Below are positions 23,195 through 35,371 of a DNA stretch of 64,000 nt, in pieces. Where the stretch lies: positions 30,474,811 through 30,538,810 of the forward strand of contig NC_045128.1 in the NCBI RefSeq assembly GCF_007655135.1. Reading direction: 5' to 3'. Source of the DNA: Punica granatum. Lineage: Eukaryota; Streptophyta; Magnoliopsida; Myrtales; Lythraceae. Position 1 is the stretch's first letter; the number at the start of each line of letters is the position of its first letter. A program made the translations under genes and the position numbers. The notes below the pieces were generated by a model that did not search any database, was not told the DNA's origin, and saw only the letters and a program-made list of their open reading frames with translations.

Positions 23195-23690
23195 CAGTAG
23201 ATACATGAAAACGTATCCGTCCAAATATTATGATACCACATTTCCCTAGGCATTAGGTTCGGGAATAATGATATCTCCAACATTTCAAAACTAGCCGTCA
23301 CCCCACCGGTAGTAGGAGAAGAAAGGATAGATGCATATAATTTTTTTTTTATTCCTAACCTTTTTTCCACATTTTTAAAGATTTGCCTATGAAATTTGTT
23401 TGTTTTTCAATTGTATCCCTTCTTTTGATTTATTATTAAATACTCCAAACAAATTTGAAAATCAGCATACATTAAATAATGAAATTTATAGAGAGATGAA
23501 AATAGGTCCGTCAAAATATTATGTAGCCACGTGTCCCTACTTTTTATTTTTTTTCATTTCTAACCTGTTCTTTCTCATTTTAAAATATTTGCCTATAAAC
23601 TTTGATCCTTTTTTTTTGACCCTTTTTTCGATTTCTTCTCACATTCTCCAAAAATTTCAAAATTAACATGCATTAACTAATACAACGAAG
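23195..23690. repeat. Diverged tandem duplication
   Basis: Segments from about 23205 and from about 23500 run in parallel: GTCCAAATATTATGATACCACAT versus GTCAAAATATTATGTAGCCACGT, then poly-T, then TTAAAGATTTGCCTATGAAA versus TTAAAATATTTGCCTATAAA, then CAGCATACATTAAATAATGAA versus TAACATGCATTAACTAATACAA. The period is about 295 bp. Confidence 0.6.
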
Positions 23691-23789
23691 ATTGCATCCT
23701 GTCAAGGTAAGTGAGTATCATCAAGCAAATTTCTTTCCTCAAAATGACATTACCCACAAATTTGTGTATATTTTTTTAGGTGAGTTAAG

Positions 23790-24215
23790 AGGAACTTCAA
23801 CGAAAGTCAGTGGCCGCTGATAGCCTTGAGGGCGGTCTTCCATTGAAATGATTAAACCAGTTACATGAACCCATCAATTAATGCATAAATTAAAATGAAA
23901 ATCGAATGTTGCAAAAGATTGCCGAACAATCTATGGCAAAAATAGAGTGGCTGCCCCGTCGCCGCTAGTCTTAGCGGCGGACTTACCTTGAAAACGATTA
24001 AATCGGTCATATGAACCAATCGATTAAATTGTAAATCGAGATGAATGTTGTAAAAGTAAACCAAATGATTTATGGGCGAAAGCCAATGGCCGTCGCCACC
24101 ACTAGCCTTGCCGGCGGTCCTTGAAAACGATTAAACCAGTTCTATAAACCATTCTATTAAATCGTAAATTTATTTTATTAAATCGAATGTTGTAAAAATA
24201 AACCGACCCCTATAA
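23790..24215. repeat. Three imperfect tandem units of about 133-147 bp
   Basis: Each unit contains GCC...CTAG/TAGCCTT..GGCGG, then TTGAAAACGATTAAACCAGT (anchors near 23849, 23996 and 24129), then an AATCGATTAAATCGTAAAT-like stretch and GAATGTTGTAAAAGTAAACC. Units have drifted considerably. No coding frame is kept. Confidence 0.6.
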
Positions 24216-24990
24216 ATTGGTTTTTTTCATCTAAACCGATCCACTATAATACGACCACATCATCGACACGTCATCCACATGTCCATGTCATCAATATCTT
24301 TTTAACCCTAAGGCGGTCCTCCAAATTTATTTTATTGTATATGTACCCCTATGAATTTGAGATGAAATTGAAAGTCATAGGGGCGAAACTGTTACCTTAC
24401 AAAATAGACGGATTGAACCAAAATAACATTCTACCATGGAACATAACTCAGTGTTCCATCCTAGAATTTGCCGATATATGTATACAGAGGTCCATAGTGG
24501 AGAATGAAACGATAAAGTGGATAGTATTGGAGAATCATAATATTTCTATATTAAATTATATATAGTTTCCGTTCTTTGCTTTACCCCCATCTTTTAGCTT
24601 ATTTTCTTTATTTAGATCCTTCTAACTCTCATTTTTATCTTTTTAGACATGCCCTCTGATATAAAGCAGAATTAACCCATCAAAATTGTTTAGGTAGATT
24701 TCAACCACCCAATACTTGGAAAATATAAATTTATAATACTTTTAATAGTCAAATTTCGTTAAAAGATATATAGTATACATATGTTTAATATTTTATATAT
24801 ATCATCCAATCACTGTAAAATTTTATAAATAAGATGATTCCATTAGTTTTATTTAATGAACTGCATTATCGTATTTAAAACTAATTGAATGTCTCGAGTT
24901 TGGTTTCAGCGAGATACATATCATACTTAATATAACATAAATGGTGCATAGGAAAAACAACATAATATAATAATCGAAAGAAATGATGAT
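24216..24990. other. AT-rich intergenic
   Basis: Nothing is recognised except short open frames without domains. Confidence 0.4.
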
Positions 24991-24994
24991 GTAA

Positions 24995-25376
24995 ATATAT
25001 AAATAATATACTTGATGTATATAGTTATTTGCACCTGTGTCAAACAAAGCAGTTGCATCAACTTTCAATTCATGGTTTATGACAAGCGTGATTTTAATTA
25101 ACCATTTGTGAGCAGAAGGTTCCCCTACCATGGTTAGTGTTTCATGCTGGTCATTTTGGTTTTGGTCCAGAACTTCTTCTGGTTTTTTATCCTGGTCCAT
25201 CAGGTTTTGACCAGAGCTAGCTGAGGGTTTTGCAATCTCAACGAGTAGCTCTTTCAATTGACCGATTATCGAGGAATGTTGTTGTTGCTCAAACTTGAGG
25301 CAATCAACTTCATTCCTTAAGATTTCAATTTCCTTTTGGGCATCAAACGAGGTTTTATAAGCTCGCCTCTTGTCAT
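24995..25376 (-). pseudogene. Retroelement/pararetrovirus-like aspartic protease fragment
   Basis: The minus-strand frame, open from about 25376, gives a heptad-rich coiled coil (AQKEIEILRNEVDCLKFEQQ), a Gln/Asp-rich linker, then a protease-like start ending ALFDTGANNYI. The A-L-F-D-T-G-A motif is the catalytic loop of retropepsins. The frame then runs into AT-rich non-coding DNA, so the domain is cut after the active-site loop. Coiled coil followed by this motif is found in Ty3-type and caulimovirid-derived plant sequences. I cannot decide between them. It is a dead fragment. Confidence 0.55.
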
Positions 25377-25391
25377 ATATATATATATATT

Positions 25392-25563
25392 GCTAATCCG
25401 GGGTATCCAAGCTTTGCCCGACTAATCCCCGGGGCTTCGTGAGGCCCTGGCCATGTACGGAGCGGGTAATCACCCCAAAGCATTCTGGTGGCTCCAAGGA
25501 GTTTTGAATCTGGGATTGGGTGAATACTTGAGCTTATCCTTAACCACTAGGTTAAACCCCTCA
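25392..25563 (-). mobile_element. SINE-like element, family 3
   Basis: On the minus strand it starts GGTTTAACCTAGTGGTTAAGG (A-box-like), has CCCAGATTCAAAACTCC (B-box-like) about 35 bases later, and ends at an (AT)n tract (25376-25391). This arrangement is typical of tRNA-derived plant SINEs. Confidence 0.55.
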
Positions 25564-26327
25564 AAGTTTTTGCAACATATATTTTAACCTAATGCATATC
25601 GTGATAAGATTTTAATAACTATACTACATAAAAGAAAAGATACAGCTTAAATAAAAATTATAGATAGAATCAAATGATACTTAAATACATAATTTATTTT
25701 TTTATGACAAGGATTATTTTTATGACAAGGATTTTTTCCTCTCCCGGGTCATGGACTCCCGATAAACCCATGGATTCAGGTAAATTCGTGTACAAGTACA
25801 TGTTTAAGTGGTCTTAAAAATGCTGGGCAAGCAAAAATTAATTCAAAACCATGATATCATGGATTTCGCATGAGCGTACACATATTGTCCCACAGCCAAG
25901 GGCGGATTGTTTTCCTACTATATATAATATCAAAAACTTATCAAAACCTTTAAATCATATAATAAGTTAGGTTGATATAATAATATCTAGATATTTACTA
26001 TAGTAATATAACTAATGAAAAGTACATCAATCTAATACTAGTAATGAGATTTTCCTATTTCTATATTATTCAAAATAGACATGGAAATTATAAAAGTTTT
26101 CGGAGTTTCTAAATATCCTTTTACATTTTTAAGGAGTCATTAATCACTTGAAAAATAAAATATTCAGGAGGTGGGAGTTTGCACTTTGAGCATACGTGGT
26201 GTTTTTCTCTCACACTGTTTAGTTTTTGTATATTTTTGCTAGGGCAAAGGCCGCGCTTTGCCGCGGCAAGCAGTTATAATGTAGGGATAATATATATTTG
26301 TATAATTACTTTTTTCCTATAATTTTT

Positions 26328-26362
<35 letters not shown>

Positions 26363-26639
26363 CTGTTACTTCTCGAATTATATTATCTTATTATATTATC
26401 CTTGTTAAAGCTCCTACGTTTTTATATAAAGTACCTAATGTAAATCTTGGAACAAAAATTTAGCTCGATATTATAAGTTTATATTATACAAAGATACGAG
26501 TTTAACAATATATTTAATGAAACTAACCATTTTATTAAATTATTCGTATTTTTTATTGGTTAGTCAAGATTTTATAAATTTATTAATCATGATGTTGTTT
26601 TAAAATTAAAAGAGAAGGATTTAATGATATTATTTTTTA
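25564..26639. other. AT-rich intergenic with possible Helitron 3' end
   Basis: On the minus strand, a GC hairpin (CCGCGGCAAAGCGCGG, 26250-26265) is followed by seven bases and CTAG (26239-26242), as in Helitron 3' ends. The base after CTAG is C, not the usual T. No matching 5' end was found. An (ATT)n microsatellite lies at about 26326-26360. Confidence 0.35.
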
Positions 26640-27690
26640 CCAAAATAAAATGGAAAATGATAGAAGAAATAAATGCGGGATCTATTAGAACCCGAGACAT
26701 CACAATTGAAAAGTATGCTAACAATCCAATAGCACTAAATTCATCGTTTCTTTATCCACATGTTTTATACATAGAAAGTTATGCACAATATCATTTTCAG
26801 GGAAATAAATACATGAGTATAAAAATGATACTACCCACTTTTGCGAAATGTGTAATGTTCTTTTCTTTTATTCTCTAACTTGGGTCAGGACTTTACTCGA
26901 CCGATCCCCAAGTGTGAAATGAATTAGCTAAATGTATATGTAGATGTGATATACTAATTTTATAATTCTGTGGAAGATATGAGAAATAATTAAAAGGAGG
27001 AATAAATATAGAAAATATTCAAAGTTTGTAGAAAAAAGTCAAAAATGGGAAAGAGATTTGCCAAAATAAAATGGAAAATGATAGAAGAAATAAATGCGGG
27101 ATCTATTAGAACCCGAAACATCACAATTGAAAGGTATGCTAACACTCTAATAGCACTAAATTCATTGTTTCTTTATCCACGTGTTTTATGCATAGAAAGT
27201 TGTGCACAATAACATTTTCAGGGAAATAAATACATCAGTATAACCCACGTAGGTTGGTCCAAGCGGTTCGACACTTGTTCCGCTTAAACAAGGTCTCGGG
27301 TTTGAGTCATTGTGAATACAGAAAATCCATGATGAGAGAGGTTTACCATTTAGTGGGTCGATTCAGCTCGGCTGGATTAGTTAGGGCCCAATTGGGCTTC
27401 TGAATATCATGGTTCATATCGAAAAAATTGCATGAGTATAAAAAATGATACTACTCCACTTTTGTAAAATGTGTAATGTCCTTTTTCTTTTATTCTTTAA
27501 CTTGGGTTCGGACTTTACTCGACGGATCCTCGAGTGTGAAAGGAATTAGCTAAATGTATATGTAGATGTGATATACTAATTTTATAATTCTTTGGAAGAT
27601 ATGAGAAGCAATTAAAAGGAGGAATAAATATGGAAAACATTCAAATTTGTAGAAAAAAGTTAAAAATAGGAAAGAGAAGGGTAAAAAACA
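26640..27690. repeat. Tandem duplication of about 421 bp
   Basis: Copy 1 starts at 26640 and copy 2 at 27061, both with CCAAAATAAAATGGAAAATG. They stay closely similar through AAAAAAGTCAAAAATGGGAAAGAG. Copy 2 is lengthened by a SINE at 27244-27431. No gene is encoded. Confidence 0.85.
27244..27431 (+). mobile_element. SINE family 1 inserted in the second copy of a tandem duplication
   Basis: It contains GGTTGGTCCAAGCGGTTCGA (A-box) and AAGGTCTCGGGTTTGAGTC (B-box), then a body ending in an A-rich tail. The flanks CATCAGTATA and CATGAGTATA form the target-site duplication. The empty site is preserved in copy 1 at about 26811-26824, which shows insertion exactly. The family matches the element at 433-622. 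Confidence 0.8.
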
Positions 27691-27782
27691 AAAAAGAAAA
27701 ACATAAAGATCATAAATGAGGGGAGAGGTTTGAACTCCAGTTAAGTTTTTTTTTTTTTTGATAAATAAGATAGGGGCTTATA

Positions 27783-30700
27783 TTAATGCATAAAAGGTAC
27801 ATCGAAGTTTGGATAACCCTCAAACATACAAAAGGAAGGAAAATTTGACTTATTACCAAGTTGGCTTAAGTCATGAGTTTGAGAGTTATCCGTGCGTGGA
27901 GTCCAAGTACATTTCCAGTCCCAGAAAAGAGCTAATAATCTAACGATATCGGAGACTAAAGGTTTGATTTCCCAAGGGGAACGATGTAGAAAGATGATAG
28001 CGTCGATTAGCAGTAGGGCATCTGAGCTAATCCAAATCTTTCGCCATCCTTGGTCAAGTGCCACAGAGATTGCGAGCAAGACTGCCCGGGCTTCAACATG
28101 CAGAGGAGAAGCCATCTCTGCTTTAGAGATCCATGAGTGTGATATGGGCATGTTTGGTTGGCTTCTAATTCCTACGAGGCTAGCGTTCTCTGTGGTCCAT
28201 GTAGCATCAATGTGTATGAAGTTCCACTCTTCAGAGAGACTGTCTGCTTCCTCTTCACGGGGGCCAATTCCCGAATTGGGCTCAAAATGAGGCAGCGGTG
28301 ACTGACAGGTATTGTATTCCGTGAAAGCGCATCTGATGCTGCGAAGGCAGTCGAATAGGTCTGCAATGCGTCCTGCAAATAAGATATCATTTCTTAGAGA
28401 CCAGAGATGATATAAAATGATGGAACCATAAAGAGAGAAAGGTAAGCTGTTGGTCAAGTGGCGAGAAATGTAAACATGAGGATTCGCAATGAACTTGACA
28501 ATATCAACGGGTGCTATGCATGGGATTGCTTCAACGCATATATCCCATGGTGATTCCCTCCAAGTAACACGATAAAAGATACATTCTCGGAAGAGATGTG
28601 CAAAGTTATCCGAACTGGTACGACAAAGCGGACAAGGAGCATCGCTTTGAGAGAACCAGGGGAGGCATTCCCTAGCAACTCTCCATAAATGGATTTTCAG
28701 GCGGTCATGAATCTTTAAGCTCCAAAGCTTTTTCTAGTTTGTGGCTTGGGTGGTGTTGAATCTGTGGTGTTGGTCCACAGATTGAATCATTGTAATCTTC
28801 TAGAGGGATATGGATTTTCAGGATATTTCTTACCGTGCCTTGATCGAAGAGACTCAAGAGCATAGGGGTGTTCCATCTTTTGGGATGGAAGAGCATTAGG
28901 TCGCATACCTTGGTGTCTGGTTCGGCTTGTATACCTATACTCGGGATAGATTTAAAGGACGGATTACCTGGGATCCAAGGATTGTGCCATGTGGAGGTGG
29001 AAATGCCATTCCCAATGGAGAAACACGTACTTGCCAGAAGTGTATTTCCGCACCAAAGAAGTCCTTTCTAAATGCTTGAAGTGGAAGCTGGAGTGCGTTG
29101 GGAGGGTGCAAGGGGACTCTTATACTTGGCCTTCATTACACGCGAGGCTAGGCTATTTGAGCTAGAGGTGAGGGCCCAGGTCGTTTTGGAAAGCATGGCG
29201 CGATTGGAGTCTTCAGCCCTTCGAAAGCCCAAGCCTCCGGATGCTTTAGGCTGACATAGTGAGGCCCAACTTTTTAGCGTGAAGGTATGTCCTATTTCTT
29301 TTGAGTTCCCCCACCAGAATCGACTTGTAGCTCGATCAATTTCATTGAGAGTTGATTTAGGAAGCCGAAATAAGGACATTGTGCATATGGGGATTGAGGA
29401 GATAACTGAGTTCACTAATGTAGCCCTTCCCGCCCAAGATAGAGATTTTGCTTTCCGAGAGGATAACTTGTTTTTGATTTTATCAATAATGAATTGGAAG
29501 GAATCTTTTCGCTTCTTCTTGACAAGGAATGGGTTACCAAGATAGCGGGAGTCTTCTTTGAGCTTTTTCATTCCCATTGCATCTTTGATATCTCTGCGAG
29601 AAGCGGCTGGTGTGTTCTTTGAGAAGTAGACTCCTGATTTTGTGAGATTGACCTCTTGTCCCGACCATGAGTAGAATTTATCAAGAATATTCTTAACGTT
29701 ATTTGTATTAGTGGTGGTTGCTCTTACAAGAATTAGCAGGTCATTGGCGAACATTAGGTGAGAGATTTTGGATGCGCCTATGTAGATTTGGATTCCTCTG
29801 ATGGCTCCTTGCTCTTTAGCCCTGTACATGAGGTGGGACAATATCTCCATGGAAATGATGAAAAGATAAAGGGAGATTGGATCACCTTGTCTTAGACCTC
29901 TTTTTGGGGAAAAATATCCATGTGGTGACCCATTTATGAGGATGGACATTGCGGAGATGGAGATGCACTGATGTATCCAGGCGAAGAATTTATCATGAAA
30001 ACCAAATTGCCTGAGCACTGTAATTATGAAGCTCCACTCTAACTTGTCGAAGGCTTTCATACGGTCAATCTTCATGGTGACCCAGCCTTTTCGAGCCCTT
30101 GTTGTCTTCATTGTGTGGATGATTTCTTGTGCGAGAAGGCCATTTTCATTAATCCATCTTCCTTCAATGAAACCAGTCTGATATGGAGCAGGGGTTTGAG
30201 TCTTTCTGCAATGATTTTGGATATAACTTTGTAACAGACGTTGCAGAGACTTATAGGTCGAAAATCCTTGAAGGTGGAAGCCTTTTTGGATTTAGGAACA
30301 AGGGTGATGAAAGTGTTGTTCCATTCCTTGAGGATTTTTCCGGAGATGAAGAAATTTTGGACTGCTGATGTGAGGAGTGGCTTGATAATGTTGTCGTAGT
30401 GTTTGTAAACTAATGAAGGGATGCCGTCTGGTCCGGGCGCCTTGAGATTTGGTATGGAGTTCAGGGCATGGGTGATCTCTTCTGGGGATGGGGTGGAGGT
30501 AAGGAGGATGTTCTCTTCATTTGTGATGATAGGTTGCATTAATCCTTCAAGATCTTCCGGGAAGGTAGGGGAAGTTGAGGTGAAGAGGTCCTTGAAATTT
30601 TTAAGGAAATATTTGCCGATGCCTTTAGGGTCTTCTATCCATTGATTCCCTTCTCCTTTTACAGCAGCGATATGATTTGTCCTCCGTCTGATGATGGTGG

Positions 30701-31790
30701 AGAGGTGAAAGAATTTGGAGTTTATGTCGCCATTTTTTAACCATAGTTCCCGGGATTTTTGGCGCCAGATTAAGTCCTTCCTTAGTAGAATCTCATCAAG
30801 CTCAGAAAGCAGGGAGTCCTCCCTTTGTTTAGTAACAGGATTTGGAATATCACGCTGAAGCTCATCGAGTTCTTCAATGATACCTGCAATTTTAGTATCA
30901 CAAAGGCCAAAACAATTTTTGTTCCAATTTTTCAAATCCTTTTTCATGATTTTAAGCTTGGAGGAAAATTGGTAAGCCTTTGAGCCTTTTATTTCAAAAT
31001 TCCAGGCATTTTGAATCACTTCATTGCTGCTTGGATCGCGAGTCCAAGCCTCTTCAAAACGGAAAGGTTTTGGGCATTTTGTAGATTCCATCCAAAGCTT
31101 GACTAATATAGGATTATGATCAGATTTAAGGCTAGGCAGATGCAGAACACTAGCTTTAGGAAACAAGAGACACCATTCATCAGTTGCAATAACACGATTA
31201 AGTCTTTGTTTGATATGAGCAAGCCCAGATCGTTTATTTTTCCAAGTAAAAGTATTTCCACTGAAACCTAAGTCAATGCAGTCCGAGAGGCTCATAAAAT
31301 CATCAAGGTGGGGGCGGCTTGAGGAAACAAAAGGTTTGCCACCCCTCTTATCATTGCTAGAGCAAATTTCATTAAAATCGCCAACAAGCAGCCAAGGACG
31401 TTTAATATCAGTAGCATGGTTGGCTAGTTCAGCCCAGAAATTGTGCTTTAAGTGAGCATACGGGGGGCTATATACACAAGTAACAAACCAAGAGGCAGGT
31501 AAAATAGCATGATCAATGATAGCAAGAATATAATGAGGAGAGTGTTGGAGGATTTGTACCTTGAGTTCCATATTCCAAAGCAAGCATAGTCCTCCAGCTG
31601 AATTTGTAGTATCCACTGAGAAAATACCGTCCAACTTGCATCGTCGAGCTAGCTTCTTGCATCGATCAAAATCAATTTTAGTCTCGGATAGAAATATCAT
31701 GTTGGGCTGGTGTTTATTTTGGAGGAGTCTCAAGGCGCGAACTGTCGGGTCTCCTGCCATTCCCCGACAGTTCCAAGCAAGGAGACTCAT
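27783..31790 (-). pseudogene. LINE ORF2 (endonuclease-RT-RNase H), broken
   Basis: It starts at 31790 (MSLLAWNCRGM). The APE-type endonuclease shows NCRG, SETK, GDFNE and SDHNPI, all catalytic residues present. RT follows ([22 protein letters not shown]). A one-base shift at about 30183 moves the reading to the frame at 30111-29068 ([10 protein letters not shown]). The RT active-site FADD is FAND here, a lethal change. A TAG at 29068-29070 replaces a codon that is normally Trp. Beyond it lie the zf-RVT region (CPLCRTSSDNFAHLFREC, about 28500-28690) and an RNase H-like tail (IHIDATW...SDALLLIDAI, 28260-27783). Its ATG overlaps the ORF1 stop (ATGA). Confidence 0.88.
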
Positions 31791-32745
31791 GGGTAAGTTG
31801 GGGGCATGCTTGGGCCCGCCTCGTCGGCCATTTGGATGCCATCGGGGGTGTCTCCATCTTCTATCTCCTCCACGTAATAGAGCTGATCAGGCTGCTGCCA
31901 TGGGGATATTGCCATTCTGTTGGGGGTGGCGGTGTAAGGTGCAGCTCGCTTAACGAACTCTTCTGTAGGAAATTCAATTTTTCTTTTCCTGGCGAGTGGG
32001 CTGTAGAAAACAACGGTGGCTAAAGGGAAAGGGAAGTCAGGCGAGTAATGGGCCAGATAAATTGGACCCGTTGGGGAGAAATCGTGGGCCTGGCTACTGG
32101 TGATTCCCAAGTAGAGGGAGTCCATCGGGTTGTTTTGCTGGCCAGTAAAATCCTAGGCTTGGCCGAGCTGAGATGGGCTTCATTCGGCCTCCTCTTCAAG
32201 CCCATCTTTCTGGGCTTTTCCTTCCAGGAGTGGACCGGAGCAAAGGTCCAAATCCCTGGGATTCTTCAATTCTCTGTCGTACACAGAAGCTAGGGGGACT
32301 GAGGAGGGGTTTGAGCAACGGTTCCTTCCTCAGTGTTAGGGTTAGGGTATAGCTCGGATTGGAGGTCAAAATCAGGAGCTAAAGTTGCAAGATTGTCAAG
32401 TATGTTGAAGATGATTTTGAATTTCGGTTTCTTGGGAGCGGTGTCACCTTTGTGAGTTGGAGGTTTGGGGGAAAGGTAGGGGGTGTGCAGAGAGCCACTG
32501 GGTTCGGAGTCAGGTACGCCTGAGGGAGTGTTTGAAGGGGGAGAGTCGGGGACGGCAGCGACCTAAGGTGGCGGGAAGTCATTCTTTGGGTCGGATCTAA
32601 GCCATGGACCGTATTTGTCGGGGATAACGGGCTGGTCTGAGCTGTAATTCCCCTGTTCGTGGCCTAGGGTGCCACAATCGTAACAGAAAGTTGCAAGTTT
32701 TTCATACTTGAAGTAGACCCATGAAGCCTAGTTGTTTCCTCTGGC
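31787..32745 (-). pseudogene. LINE ORF1 remnant (nucleic-acid-binding gag-like)
   Basis: Upstream of ORF2, the frames hold a CCHC-type zinc knuckle (CYDCGTLGHEQGNY, about 32650-32695) in which the last Cys is replaced by Tyr. A Pro/Ser-rich region follows, and a final frame (32125-31787) ends by overlapping the ORF2 start. Stops and shifts interrupt it. The N-terminal DUF4283-like part expected in plant L1 ORF1 is absent. Confidence 0.65.
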
Positions 32746-32936
32746 AATTAGGTACCCCGAGCACATAAGTTGGGAAACAAGAACCACTTCATGCCACTCT
32801 AACTAAGTTTTTGTGTTAGTCTACTTCTCTCATGCTTTGTATTTATCAATGGAAGTGGGAGATGGGATACTTGGTAGCATTTCCTTCACTGATTGTGGAG
32901 CAACAGTTTTAATATATTAAGATATTGATATATTCA

Positions 32937-34727
32937 AGGGAAATAGTCTGAAAAATTAATTATTTTCATGAAATTTCTCGATCTATTAATTTCTTAAAAT
33001 TTGGCATGAAATATCACAATGTTTATCTTCGTTTCCTTGATCTACCCTTCTGTTAATTAGGCCATCAAAACTGCTGACTTGATCGTTAACGACGCTGATA
33101 TGGTGGACGGTTGCCTACGTGGATGGCACGCTACGAACTTTTTAATTGAAAAATCACATAGTTTACTTTTTTCCCCTCATCTACCAAAATATCAATAATA
33201 TTTTTCTCATCTACCAAAATATCAATAACTTTGAAAAATCACATAATTTGCTTATGTTCAATCGTCTACCATAATATGGCTTTTTTTTTCAAAAATCACA
33301 TATACCAAAATATGACTTCTTTGAATGACTATAAGTTTGAATTAGGGACCTATATGTATATATATTGATTTGAATGTTAAAAGAATTTTTAACAGAAAAG
33401 AAGTGTTAGAACAATTACAAGTTTGTTATTTACAAATCAAAAGAGTATTAATATATGTTATCAAATTAAGTAATAGAAGAATTTATATATATTATATTGT
33501 AAAAACAATAACCATGTCAAAATAATAATTCCAATAGAACCTGTGCACACCAACATCTATAAAATTGTAGCATGGTTATTTAGCATGGTTGAACTTGTTG
33601 GACACGTGGATCAATTACTTTAGCATGGTTCAACTTATTTTGGCATGGTTATTTTAGCATGAATCATGTAAATATAGATTTCTAGAACAAATTGTTATTA
33701 AATTTTGATAATGCAGATATGATGAAAATGTTGAAGATAAAAATTTATCGCATCTGCATTATCAAAATTTGACATCTAAACTACAAACATAAAATTGAAA
33801 AATCCTATAATTCTAAAAAAGTTTATGTGTAAGAAAAAATCAAAAAGCTGAAGAACTCTCCTTCAAAAATCTAACTGTGAATGTACCTAAAATTAAATTA
33901 CATACATGCGAGAAAATAACAATTAGTCCTAAATATCTATATATATATATATATATCTATATACTTTAAAAATAAAAATAAACTTCATTTTTCTAAAAAA
34001 AATTAAAATCAGAGAAAATAACTACCAGTTCAATAAATCTATATTTATTTATTTTTAAAATTTAAAATAAAAATTAAAAAGCAAAGATAACTCAGAGAAT
34101 CGATAAAATAAAGAACGGTCCCATAAATCTATGACCATATATTTCTAAAATTCACAATTTTATTATTTAGAAAAAGCTCAAAAGATTGAGAAAAAATTCC
34201 ATTAAAAAATTAAGTATTCTACGACCATCTGGCACGACTCACTTTTATCCTACTTTCATATATATATATAGATAAGAATTTAGACATATTATACTAGAAA
34301 TGCAATAACCATGATAAAACCATTTCAACAGAACTTGTCTATCAAGTTGAACCATGCTAAAATTTTATAGATGTTGATGTGCACAAATTCTGTTGGAATG
34401 ATTATTTTGGCAGACTAAGTGATTTTTTAAAGTTATTGATTTATTGGTAAATGAGGGAAAATTAATTGATATTTTGGTAGATGAGGGTAAAAAGTAAACT
34501 ATATGATTTTTTGGGTTAAAAAATTTGTGACATGCCATTTGTATGGCCCAACCGTCTACTACATCAGTGTTGTTAATGACCACGTTAGCAGTTTTGACGG
34601 CCCAATTAACGGATTGGTAGATCAGGGAAATAGTGGCAAATGTTGCTATTTTTCAGGACAAAATTTTAAAAATTGGTAGATGGATTAATTTCATGAAAGT
34701 AATTGATTTTCTATGCTATTTCTCCAT
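32937..34727. mobile_element. Long-terminal-inverted-repeat element C
   Basis: The left arm (about 32937-33300: GGGAAATAGTCTGAAAAATT, then GTTAATTAGGCCATCAAAACTGC, then CATCTACCAAAATATCAATAA) is matched by an inverted right arm (about 34390-34727). A second inner inverted pair, CACACCAACATCTATAAAATT near 33550 and AATTTTATAGATGTTGATGTG near 34355, lies inside. The centre is AT-rich. No transposase is visible. Confidence 0.75.
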
Positions 34728-35105
34728 ATATTTATATTGATATTGTTTGATTTATAATAATTTTTATTATAAGGAGTTACCTATATATATTTATGTATAA
34801 ATAAGTACGAGTGTCTTATACTAATAGCAAAATTATCTTATTTCTAAATGTATTAAATAAAAACATGAAAATAACAAGAGTGTTTAAAATTTCTAAATAT
34901 CCTTCTACATTTTTTAAGGAGTGCTAAATTAATTGAATAATAAAATATTCAAGAAAAGATAAAGATGGAAATTTGCAATTTGAGCATAAATGATTCTTCT
35001 TTCTCGCGTTCTTTTAAATTTTATATATTTATATATAATGATCGATTAATTGGTTGATTGATTGATACTTTTAGAAAATAAAATGTAGTATAAAAGACAC
35101 TTTCA
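34728..35105. other. AT-rich intergenic
   Basis: Segments here resemble 26090-26220 (AAAATTTCTAAATATCCTTCTACATTTTT...), so a dispersed repeat is likely. No gene is seen. Confidence 0.4.
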
Positions 35106-35371
35106 ATGCGTTTGTTTTTGAAGTTAAAGTCACGAATTTGTGATTGTGATTGTGATTGTAGAAGAAGACAAAAATATATGGGGCCCACCAGTTGACTTTT
35201 GAAATATGAAATGAATGGAAGGTATAGATAATTAATTATAATGGGATTGTATTTTAATAATATATGGGGTCCACCAATTTGACTTTTGAAATGTGTGTTT
35301 TGTTGTGTAGTGTTTTGAGTTAAAGTTAAAGTTAAAATCTTAAATCACGACTTTGAAAACAAACGGAGCAT
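35106..35371. mobile_element. MITE with CGTTTGTTTT ends
   Basis: The left GCGTTTGTTTTTGAAGTTAAAG and the right, reverse-complemented, CTCCGTTTGTTTTCAAAGTC are inverted. Internally, ATATGGGGYCCACCA...TTGACTTTTGAAAT occurs twice in tandem (about 35177 and 35261). Confidence 0.55.

Larger units (their letters stand above)
27751..32795 (-). mobile_element. L1-type LINE (about 5 kb), near full length but inactivated
   Basis: Minus-strand order is ORF1 remnant, ORF2 with endonuclease, reverse transcriptase, zf-RVT and RNase H-like domains, then a 3' A-tail (T-run at 27746-27759). The element is flanked by a diverged 17-bp target duplication, ACTCCAGTTAAGTTTTT (27734-27750) and ACTCTAACTAAGTTTTT (32796-32812), 14 of 17 identical. 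The ORF1 5' part is missing, so it is 5'-truncated. The T-run overlaps the left repeat. Confidence 0.85.
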
